DNA from: a bacterium
Lineage (GTDB): Bacteria; Patescibacteriota; Microgenomatia; Levybacterales; UBA12049
Assembly (NCBI GenBank): GCA_021784535.1
Contig: JAJYHW010000042.1
Span: 1-5,409, forward strand
Direction: 5' to 3'
DNA: 5,409 nucleotides
Shown here: positions 1 through 4,574 of the stretch, in pieces
Layout of the letters: every line of letters starts with the position of its first letter
How positions within the stretch are numbered: position 1 is the stretch's first letter
Notes under the pieces: generated by a model
What the model saw: the letters and a program-made list of their open reading frames with translations, nothing else
Databases searched by the model: none
What the model was told of the DNA's origin: nothing
Program-made: the position numbers and the translations under genes

Positions 1-190
1 CTCGCATAACCATGCCCACTCCCCCGCCATAAGGCGTGTCATCAACTGTTTTATGAGCACCTATGCCGAAATCACGAATATTGAGATATTCAAGTGTAAC
101 GATATTATTTTCCTGCGCACGTTTGATAATCGAATGATCAAACGGTCCGGCAAACATCTCAGGAAAAAGTGTAAGAATCGTGATTTTCAT
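1..190 (-). CDS. trmD: tRNA (guanine-N1-)-methyltransferase TrmD, N-terminal part
   Basis: The gene runs off the left edge, so only the first 63 codons are present. TrmD uses S-adenosylmethionine to methylate N1 of G37 next to the anticodon of tRNAs such as Leu, Pro and Arg, which prevents +1 frameshifting. The visible protein begins MKITILTLFPEMFAGPF and continues through a region containing DDTPYGGGVGMVMR. This matches the family N-terminus: a beta strand, the LTLFPEMF motif, then the YGGG-GMVM loop at about residues 54-62. The ATG at 190-188 is at the family's usual start, and a TACAAT -10 element lies 6 nt upstream. It follows the glycosyltransferase gene by 35 bp. The SAM-binding trefoil knot and C-terminal domain lie outside the window. 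Identification is confident despite truncation by the window edge. Confidence 0.95.
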   Translation of the reverse strand, partial: MKITILTLFPEMFAGPFDHSIIKRAQENNIVTLEYLNIRDFGIGAHKTVDDTPYGGGVGMVMR

Positions 191-196
191 AGTGTT

Positions 197-205
197 ATTG
201 TAGCA
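197..205 (-). promoter_or_regulatory. extended -10 promoter for trmD
   Basis: On the minus strand the 35-bp gap before trmD contains TGC-TACAAT followed by 6 nt and the ATG. TGn plus TACAAT is a good sigma70-type extended -10. No convincing -35 is seen at 16-18 bp (for example TAAACT at 225-220). Transcription would start at or beside the start codon, giving a leaderless mRNA. The call rests on sequence only. Confidence 0.55.
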
Positions 206-225
206 GAATGCCGGATAAAAGTTTA

Positions 226-1452
226 TTATTGCGCACCGCAGGTTTTGATATGAAGCAATATAAGTGTTTGTGTTTCATAAGGAATGACATCGGGCATTGT
301 ACAATGATTGTGCTCTATCATATCAGTTCGTTGTTTCATAAGAAAAAGATATTGCATGTTATAGGTAATACTATCTTTTCCTCCAAGAGGACTAAGGTAT
401 AATTGCTGATTAAAAACCTGTATTTTTTTCCAGAAGAAATTTGAAACCGGATCAACTGATTGAAAAAGACTTACTAATGTGATTAAGACAAGCAGTATCG
501 CAAAAACAGGTTTAAATCGCATTTTGCTTACTCCGAAAACAGCAAACATATAGAGAAATGGCAACAATGGAAGTATATACCGGGTGATCGTAAATGTCTG
601 AAACGAAAGCGGCATGAGAATAAAGCTCAGAAAAAATATACCAATTGGTATCAGTTCTTTTTTCATTTTGACTGTTTTTATATAAAAAAAAGAAATGCCG
701 GTAAAAATCCAGTACACCCAATTAAAGTTAAACACAAATAAGTGGAGCCAGTTTTCATAGGCATATTTGTTAAGAAATTGAAATGTAACGAGGTTATTGA
801 TCATTGTGTAGATACTTCCTTTATTTGCAGTATTGCTGAAGTTCCATTCATTCCAGATATGATTTCCTGTGCTATAAAGGTATCCAAGATAACAGAGAAA
901 AACAATGACAGGCAGAAATGATGTAACGGAGAATTTACGTTTTATAAACAGTTCGTAAAATAATATACTAAGTGGAAAAAAAAGAGCAGGTTCTTTGGTC
1001 AATACTGCTAAAGAGGCAAAAAGAGCATAGAGCCAGAATCGTGAATAAAGATAAGCTGCGTATGCTATCAGGAGAAAAACAGTTATCAAAAAATCGTGAA
1101 TACTAAAAAGACCGACCGAGATATATAATCCTGAAGTGGCAAGAAGCATTGCGCTCAAAACAGCTATTTTTTTATCAAAGAATTTTTTTGCTATCAGATA
1201 GAGCGCATAAATGCCCGCTGCTCCAAGCAGTAATCCGATATAACCGATACTATTGTAGCCGAATATCTGATAGAAAAAGCTGAAAAGGATATATTTGGCC
1301 GGAGGGTGCAGTGAAAGTAAATGAAAGCGGTTCTGATTGGTATACCAGTCATTGGCAAGAATAAATTCCAGATTTCCGTCATTGCTGGGGATTACTGATA
1401 TATACGGGATAAATAAAATGATATACAGTGCGATCGGCAGAAGAAAAAACAT
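226..1452 (-). CDS. GT-C/GT39-like polytopic membrane glycosyltransferase
   Basis: This 408-residue integral membrane protein has roughly 11-12 hydrophobic segments and a short soluble tail from about residue 335. Its features match the GT-C fold (dolichyl/undecaprenyl-phosphate-sugar mannosyltransferases, ArnT, PMT). There is an acidic residue in the first extracytoplasmic loop (D25 in SNDGN), an LHPPAKYILF segment (HPP at 49-51), H119-D120 at a membrane edge, KEPA at 153-156, and TRYILPLLPFLY at about 290-301, where GT39 members carry an RY-LP motif. It probably moves a sugar from a polyprenyl-phosphate donor to a lipid, glycan or protein at the outer membrane face; the acceptor cannot be inferred. 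The ATG at 1452 is the only ATG after the upstream in-frame stop, and a TACAAT lies 6 nt before it. It is unrelated in function to its translation-gene neighbours and sits where rimM is often found. The family is fairly secure, the substrate unknown. Confidence 0.75.
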   Translation of the reverse strand: MFFLLPIALYIILFIPYISVIPSNDGNLEFILANDWYTNQNRFHLLSLHPPAKYILFSFFYQIFGYNSIGYIGLLLGAAGIYALYLIAKKFFDKKIAVLSAMLLATSGLYISVGLFSIHDFLITVFLLIAYAAYLYSRFWLYALFASLAVLTKEPALFFPLSILFYELFIKRKFSVTSFLPVIVFLCYLGYLYSTGNHIWNEWNFSNTANKGSIYTMINNLVTFQFLNKYAYENWLHLFVFNFNWVYWIFTGISFFYIKTVKMKKELIPIGIFFLSFILMPLSFQTFTITRYILPLLPFLYMFAVFGVSKMRFKPVFAILLVLITLVSLFQSVDPVSNFFWKKIQVFNQQLYLSPLGGKDSITYNMQYLFLMKQRTDMIEHNHCTMPDVIPYETQTLILLHIKTCGAQ

Positions 1453-1458
1453 ATCTTT

Positions 1459-1486
1459 ATTGTATGAACTTTTTTTTGATTAGCAA
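1459..1486 (-). promoter_or_regulatory. promoter for the glycosyltransferase gene
   Basis: The minus strand has TTGCTA (1486-1481), a 16-bp spacer, then TACAAT (1464-1459) and 6 nt to the ATG. The 91-bp gap after khpA that holds it is long for this locus, which supports separate transcription. An A8 run lies in the spacer region. The predicted transcript would have almost no 5' leader. Confidence 0.5.
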
Positions 1487-1543
1487 ATAGGTAAAAAGTC
1501 CTTCACTGGAGTGGTTGTTGTTTACTAGGTGGGGAAAATATGT

Positions 1544-1789
1544 TTATTCGTTTGAATTTGATTCTGCGAGGGAGATTTTTATCCGCCTATCAAATTTCAT
1601 TGCTTTAATCTTCATAATATTGCGGATACTGCGGATGACTTTGCCTTCTTTTCCGATGACTTTGCCCATATCTTCTGGCGCGACAGTTATCGTGAGATTG
1701 GTGAAATCGTCTTCTTCGTGTTCGTCAATAGTAACTGCATCAGGGTTATCAACAATAGCTGCAACGATAAAATGGAGTGTGTCTTTCAT
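1544..1789 (-). CDS. khpA: KH-domain RNA-binding protein KhpA
   Basis: This 81-residue protein consists essentially of one KH domain, the usual size for KhpA (YlqC family). KhpA binds RNA in the cytoplasm, and in Firmicutes it partners KhpB/Jag to affect cell division and small-RNA regulation. The diagnostic RNA-binding GxxG loop is GKEG at residues 46-49 in the context MGKVIGKEGKVIRSIRNI. Strands flank it (LTITVAP before; KFDRRIKISLAE after). The position directly after rpsP is the classic one; the two are 8 bp apart and almost certainly share a transcript. The ATG at 1789 has no Shine-Dalgarno motif within 5-12 nt; an AGGA lies too far upstream, inside rpsP. The tail NSNE is short and uncharged. 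The identification is strong; a partner KhpB is not in the window. Confidence 0.93.
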   Translation of the reverse strand: MKDTLHFIVAAIVDNPDAVTIDEHEEDDFTNLTITVAPEDMGKVIGKEGKVIRSIRNIMKIKAMKFDRRIKISLAESNSNE

Positions 1790-1797
1790 AAATAAAT

Positions 1798-2025
1798 TTA
1801 TTTAATAATTTCCTGCATGGTAGCTGAAGGTTGCGCTCCTTTACTGACCCAGTATTGATATTTTTCCATATCAATCTTTTTTCTTTTATTATCTTTTGTT
1901 TTTTCGTACCATCCAAGCATATCAATAAATCCGCCATCGCGTTTACTTCTTTTCTCTTTGACAACGACGCGAAATTTGCGTTCGCCTTTTTTGCCTGTTC
2001 TGGTTAATCGAATGACCAAACTCAT
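1798..2025 (-). CDS. rpsP: 30S ribosomal protein S16
   Basis: S16 binds 16S rRNA in the body of the small subunit and helps assembly. The 75-residue product begins MSLVIRLTRTGKKGERKFRVVV, with the family's IRL-R-G-K-----VV opening. It continues with KRDGGFIDMLGWYEKTK (family: R-DGR-IE-LG-Y-P) and KYQYWVSKGAQPSATMQEIIK (family: R--YWL-KGAQPTDTV--L). It lacks the C-terminal extension of longer homologues. The start at 2025 matches the family N-terminus and lies 7 nt downstream of a TACAAT. It sits 16 bp after the rnc stop codon and is followed by khpA, so rpsP-khpA looks like a two-gene unit with its own promoter. Usual neighbours rimM and rplS are not seen here. Confidence 0.97.
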   Translation of the reverse strand: MSLVIRLTRTGKKGERKFRVVVKEKRSKRDGGFIDMLGWYEKTKDNKRKKIDMEKYQYWVSKGAQPSATMQEIIK

Positions 2026-2032
2026 AGATGTT

Positions 2033-2061
2033 ATTGTACCATTATTTAGCTATCTTCTCAA
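2033..2061 (-). promoter_or_regulatory. strong promoter for rpsP-khpA inside the rnc 3' end
   Basis: On the minus strand TTGAGA (2061-2056, 5 of 6 matches to TTGACA) is followed by exactly 17 bp and TACAAT (2038-2033). The -10 is preceded by TGG, an extended -10. The ATG of rpsP comes 7 nt later. The -35 box lies in the last codons of rnc. This is the best-formed promoter in the window and predicts a leaderless rpsP message. A 5' end measurement would settle it. Confidence 0.65.
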
Positions 2062-2704
2062 GGGCTTGTTCGGCTGCATGTTCTTCAGCTTCCTGTTTGG
2101 ATTTTCCCTGCCCTTCTCCTAATTGCGTTGCTCCTGCAAAAACACCGATGGTAAATTGCCTGGCATGGGCCGGACCTTCTTCGCTAAGCACCTTATAAAC
2201 AGGAGAATTTTGTTTGCGCGCCTGGATATATTCCTGAAGGAGGCTTTTTGGATCTTTAAAGACTTTTTTTTGAACATATTCCTCAATTTCAGGGATGAGG
2301 ACAGCATAGAGAAATGCTTTGACTGCTTCAATACCCTGGTCAAGAAATAGAGCGCCGATTACTGCTTCAAATGTGTTTGCCAGAATTGATTCATTTTCCC
2401 GTCCCCCTGAATCTTCTTCTCCGTGCGAAAGCATAAGATGCGAGCCGAAATCGAGTCTCTTTGCCAATTTTGCCAGACTTTTTGTATTGACAACCAGCGA
2501 GCGCAAATTGGTAAGGATTCCCTCGTCAAAATCTGGATACGTTTTGTATAGATGGTCTGAAACAACAAAGGAAAGAATGCTGTCGCCAAGGAATTCAAGC
2601 CGTTCATTTGATTCCTGTACGTTTTTTGTCTCGTTTAAGTAAGAACGGTGAATAAAAGCCAGCTCAAATAATTTTTGATTGGTAAATATAGGTAAACTAT
2701 TCAT
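2042..2704 (-). CDS. rnc: ribonuclease III
   Basis: RNase III cleaves double-stranded RNA, including the stems bordering rRNA precursors, so it suits a ribosome-production cluster. The 220-residue protein has the normal two-domain layout. The catalytic domain (about 1-148) carries the signature NERLEFLGDSIL at 33-44, with metal ligands E37 and D41. A second motif is ILANTFEA at 107-114, with E113. A double-stranded-RNA-binding domain follows at about 150-220 (DPKSLLQEYIQ ... KSKQEAEEHAAEQALEKI). The position usually held by a metal-binding Asp (E. coli D114) is N110 here, the only obvious deviation. The ATG at 2704 gives a standard N-terminus, and no Shine-Dalgarno motif is seen. A palindromic element ends 4 bp upstream, and the gene is separated from nusB by 100 bp. 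The 3' end contains the rpsP -35 box. Confidence 0.96.
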   Translation of the reverse strand: MNSLPIFTNQKLFELAFIHRSYLNETKNVQESNERLEFLGDSILSFVVSDHLYKTYPDFDEGILTNLRSLVVNTKSLAKLAKRLDFGSHLMLSHGEEDSGGRENESILANTFEAVIGALFLDQGIEAVKAFLYAVLIPEIEEYVQKKVFKDPKSLLQEYIQARKQNSPVYKVLSEEGPAHARQFTIGVFAGATQLGEGQGKSKQEAEEHAAEQALEKIAK

Positions 2705-2708
2705 ATAT

Positions 2709-2841
2709 TATAAATTCGAAATCCGAATATCGAAATTCGAAACAAATTCAAATTTCCTAAATAGAAACGACCAAAACATTTTATTTTACATTTGTATTTT
2801 GATATTATTTCAGATTTCGAATTTCGTACTTCGAATTTATA
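2709..2841. repeat. TTCGAA-rich imperfect palindrome (MITE-like intergenic element)
   Basis: The ends are perfect 12-bp inverted repeats: TATAAATTCGAA at 2709-2720 and TTCGAATTTATA at 2830-2841. Inward the two halves stay similar but with interruptions. TTCGAA occurs four times (starting 2715, 2736, 2816 and 2830), and the centre is AT-rich without an ORF of its own. Elements of this appearance are familiar from environmental and CPR genomes, often giving spurious peptides resembling KYEIRISKFE; that comparison is from memory. The element overlaps the nusB 3' end, supplies its stop codon, and stops 4 bp short of the rnc ATG. As RNA it could fold into a long hairpin between the two cistrons. 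Confidence 0.7.
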
Positions 2842-3185
2842 CTTGTTGTAATGTGTCCCAATACTCCGTTTACAAACGAAGGACTTGAGTCATTCGCAAA
2901 TTCTTTGGCCAACTCGACTGCTTCATCAATGATTACATTTTGCGGAGCCTTCTTTTCAACAAGCATTTCGTATGCTGCCAATCGTAAAATTGCCAAATCT
3001 ATTTTGTTAATTTTATCGACAGGAAAATCGGGAGCAGCCTTTTGGATTTGTTTATCAAGGAGCGGCAAATGCGCAAGTACATCCCGTGTATCTGAACTGA
3101 CTTTTTGCTCACGAAATTCAGTACTGAAGATTTCCTGTACAATATGTTGTCTCCGGACATGTCGGGGATCCTGGGAAGTCCTCAT
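2805..3185 (-). CDS. nusB: transcription antitermination factor NusB
   Basis: NusB, with NusE (S10), binds boxA RNA and supports antitermination and folding of rRNA transcripts. The 126-residue all-helical protein has recognisable family segments: RRQHIVQEIFSTEF near residues 12-24, VDKINKIDLAILRLAAYEML at about 56-75, NVIIDEAVELAKEFANDSSPSFVNGVLGHI at 83-112. The last match is the family's C-terminal hallmark (xINEAVELAK-----S--FVNGVL). Family members normally end soon after it. The final residues, from about I116 (INSKYEIRNLK), are encoded by the inverted-repeat element and look like an acquired tail. The ATG at 3185 lies 28 bp after rpmF, probably on the same transcript. No Shine-Dalgarno or clear private promoter is seen. 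Confidence 0.94.
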   Translation of the reverse strand: MRTSQDPRHVRRQHIVQEIFSTEFREQKVSSDTRDVLAHLPLLDKQIQKAAPDFPVDKINKIDLAILRLAAYEMLVEKKAPQNVIIDEAVELAKEFANDSSPSFVNGVLGHITTSINSKYEIRNLK

Positions 3186-3213
3186 AGTATGAATAGATAC
3201 ATAAGAATTTTCG

Positions 3214-3414
3214 TTATGCCTTACTTACGCTTGTCTGTTTTACCTTGATAACCTGTTTTCCTTTATAATAGCCGCATGTCTCACAAACGCGATGTGTGAT
3301 TTGAGGAGCGCCACAATTTGGACAAGTTACTGTTCCTATGATTGTCATTTTAATACTTGCACGCCGTTTGCCTTGGCGGGCTCGTGAATGTCGTTTCTTT
3401 GGTTCCTGTGACAT
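3214..3414 (-). CDS. rpmF: 50S ribosomal protein L32
   Basis: L32 is a small zinc-ribbon protein of the large subunit. The 66-residue product starts with a basic tail (MSQEPKKRHSRARQGKRRAS), matching the family's PK-R-S-SR---RR opening. It then carries a complete zinc ribbon: C31-x2-C34 in TCPNCGAP and C44-x2-C47 in RVCETCGYYKGK. All four cysteines are present, so this is the zinc-binding form. The family typically starts with MAVPKR; here a four-residue MSQE precedes PKKR. A promoter 7 nt upstream supports the ATG at 3414. It appears to head the minus-strand cluster and is followed after 28 bp by nusB. The insertion sequence begins 40 bp upstream of the start codon. Confidence 0.96.
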   Translation of the reverse strand: MSQEPKKRHSRARQGKRRASIKMTIIGTVTCPNCGAPQITHRVCETCGYYKGKQVIKVKQTSVSKA

Positions 3415-3421
3415 AGCATGT

Positions 3422-3450
3422 ATTTTACCTTATTTTTACTTTGCATGCAA
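3422..3450 (-). promoter_or_regulatory. promoter for rpmF-nusB
   Basis: On the minus strand TTGCAT (3450-3445), a 17-bp spacer and TAAAAT (3427-3422) form a standard sigma70-type promoter. The rpmF ATG is 7 nt beyond the -10, so the message should be leaderless or nearly so. The -35 sits inside the perfect palindrome TTGCATGCAA. The insertion sequence ends only 4 bp upstream, so the promoter is outside it. Confidence 0.6.
3441..3450. repeat. perfect 10-bp palindrome over the rpmF -35
   Basis: TTGCATGCAA is self-complementary and half of it forms the rpmF -35 hexamer. It could be a small operator, or the symmetry could be chance in AT-rich promoter DNA. No second copy was noticed near lepA. 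Confidence 0.35.
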
Positions 3451-3454
3451 GAAG

Positions 3455-3480
3455 TGTATAAGTCACGTACTTTTCGGAAA
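3455..3480 (+). repeat. left terminal inverted repeat of the IS
   Basis: This end starts TGTATAAGTCACGTAC and finishes TTTCGGAAA. Against the reverse complement of 4499-4525 it matches at 23 of 27 aligned positions, with three mismatches and one single-base gap. It covers the last transposase codons and the TGA stop at 3465-3463. Confidence 0.8.
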
Positions 3481-4491
3481 GTGAGATTGTATAAAATTCA
3501 TAGGCGACACATACTTTAGTGATGCATGTGGCCTTTGATAGTTGTACCAGTATAGATAATTTGTGAGCTTTTTTGCAAATGCTTTCTGGTCATAATAGAT
3601 CTCGTCATTTCTGAGTATAAACTCTTCCTGAATGGTTCTGTTAAACCGCTCAATGTAGGCATTGATCTTTGGTTGTCTTGGATAGATGAACTGATGCTTC
3701 ATATGCTGTTCTTCTAAGTGCTGATGAAATGATTTCAAAAATTCTGACCCGTTATCTGTTTGTACTGTATGAATTGCTGTCGGGGTGAGCGTTTGGAATT
3801 CTTTAAACACACGAGTCGCTGTTGCAGAAGTTAAATTATCTACATAGGCAACATGAGCAAACTTGGTGTAGATATCAATGACACACATAAACAAATGTTT
3901 CTCATATTTGATATATACCACCACAGAATCCATCTGGATAAAACCTGGCTTGGTAACATGCGGTGATTTCCTAACTCGTAGCTTTTTGAACCTGTTTTGT
4001 TGCTTTTTGGCATACACCTTCTTCTCAAAGGTAAAACGCCTTCTCCTGATGATTTTTCCAATCGTTGTTTCTCCTATGGTTGGTATACCTAGCTCTTTTG
4101 CATACGCATCAATAAATGGCTTGATGATGTCCTTCCCAATATTCCCATGTTCAACCCGCATCTGTTTTATGCATTCAATCAGTCTCCAGTCTGTCTCCAT
4201 TTTTCTCACGTTTATTGGTCGTGTCTTTTTTGGAACGAGACTGATTGCTCTTTTCCCTGACTGCTCATATGCTTTCTTCCAATCATAAAGCGTGCTCTGT
4301 TTTATCTTGAAGGCATCAAGCGTGGCAAGTCTTCCATACTTGTAGAAATGCGTCAGTACATGGAGTCGGAATGCTGCAACATCTGACACCTCTACCGCAA
4401 AGGAATTTTGCATCGTTTTCATAATCCTGCGGTAAATTCTATCAGGAAATTTTGGTCGTCTGTATACTAATTTCGGTACATCGCTTGCCAT
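3463..4491 (-). CDS. DDE transposase with integrase core
   Basis: The 342-residue enzyme would cut and join the ends of the surrounding element. An N-terminal DNA-binding region contains a helix-turn-helix-like stretch at about residues 53-76 (GRLATLDAFKIKQSTLYDWKKAY), followed by a basic linker. The RNase H-fold integrase core (about 180-335) carries the catalytic triad. D188 is in IQMDSVV, D246 in VQTDNGSEF and E281 in NAYIERFNRT, with 34 residues between D246 and E281 as in IS3/IS481 enzymes. The end has the usual YNYQRPHASLKYVSPMNF segment at 316-333. There is no frameshift or internal stop, and no separate orfA, which favours IS481 over classical IS3. The ATG at 4491 lies just inside the right terminal repeat; no clear promoter was found. 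All parts look intact, so activity is plausible. Confidence 0.9.
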   Translation of the reverse strand: MASDVPKLVYRRPKFPDRIYRRIMKTMQNSFAVEVSDVAAFRLHVLTHFYKYGRLATLDAFKIKQSTLYDWKKAYEQSGKRAISLVPKKTRPINVRKMETDWRLIECIKQMRVEHGNIGKDIIKPFIDAYAKELGIPTIGETTIGKIIRRRRFTFEKKVYAKKQQNRFKKLRVRKSPHVTKPGFIQMDSVVVYIKYEKHLFMCVIDIYTKFAHVAYVDNLTSATATRVFKEFQTLTPTAIHTVQTDNGSEFLKSFHQHLEEQHMKHQFIYPRQPKINAYIERFNRTIQEEFILRNDEIYYDQKAFAKKLTNYLYWYNYQRPHASLKYVSPMNFIQSHFPKST

Positions 4492-4498
4492 AGCTATT

Positions 4499-4525
4499 TT
4501 TCCGAAATGTATCGCGACTTATTCA
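4499..4525 (-). repeat. right terminal inverted repeat of the IS
   Basis: Read inward on the minus strand, it starts TGAATAAGTCGCGATACA and ends TTTCGGAAA, pairing with 3455-3480. The tip is TGA rather than TGT. The transposase ATG is 7 bp further inside. The outer bases also form part of a GCGACT/AGTCGC inverted repeat with flanking DNA. Confidence 0.8.
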
Positions 4526-4537
4526 AATTTTATTCAG

Positions 4538-4566
4538 TCGCATTACAACAGGTTCTCTGGTACAAT
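4538..4566 (+). promoter_or_regulatory. extended -10 promoter for lepA
   Basis: TGG-TACAAT at 4558-4566 is an extended -10, followed by 8 nt to the lepA ATG. At 17 bp upstream is TCGCAT (4538-4543), a weak -35 matching TTGACA at three positions. The element lies outside the insertion sequence, whose right end is at 4525. The predicted transcript starts one or two bases before the ATG. Confidence 0.55.
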
Positions 4567-4574
4567 TATGCACA

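Larger units (their letters stand above)
3455..4525 (-). mobile_element. insertion sequence, IS481/IS3-like, 1071 bp, apparently complete
   Basis: One DDE transposase gene fills the element, bounded by imperfect terminal inverted repeats of 26 and 27 bp that begin TGTATAAGTC on the left and TGAATAAGTC (read inward) on the right. The single-ORF structure with TGT-type ends fits the IS481 family, although IS3-related families share this integrase core. The flanks (GAAG on the left, AATTTTATTC on the right) show no target-site duplication. The insertion may be old, or its ends may be slightly misplaced. It sits exactly in the spacer between the divergent rpmF and lepA promoters, with its transposase pointing towards rpmF. 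No terminator is visible after the transposase, so read-through into rpmF is possible. Confidence 0.8.

Noticed and set aside
1453..1543. Possible terminator or frameshifted gene start upstream of the glycosyltransferase (A8 run, CACT-CC-AGTG stem)
   Set aside because: The stem is only 4 bp and lacks a proper following U tract. The frame upstream of the ATG closes after a few codons, and the TACAAT 6 nt before the ATG explains the start without a frameshift.
2679..2888. Plus-strand reading frame containing a YKFEIRISKFE-like peptide
   Set aside because: It is a translation of the TTCGAA-rich palindromic element running across the rnc and nusB ends. It has no family resemblance beyond the repeat.
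3878..4288. 136-codon plus-strand frame opposite the transposase
   Set aside because: It is antisense to an intact DDE transposase core and its Phe/Ser/Leu-rich product looks like a shadow frame.
3455..4525. Novel defence or cargo system inside the mobile element
   Set aside because: The transposase gene and terminal repeats account for nearly every base; there is no room for a passenger gene.
4568..4570. Earlier ATG before lepA
   Set aside because: It is out of frame with the GTPase and gives no LepA motifs; the ATG at 4575 gives the family N-terminus.
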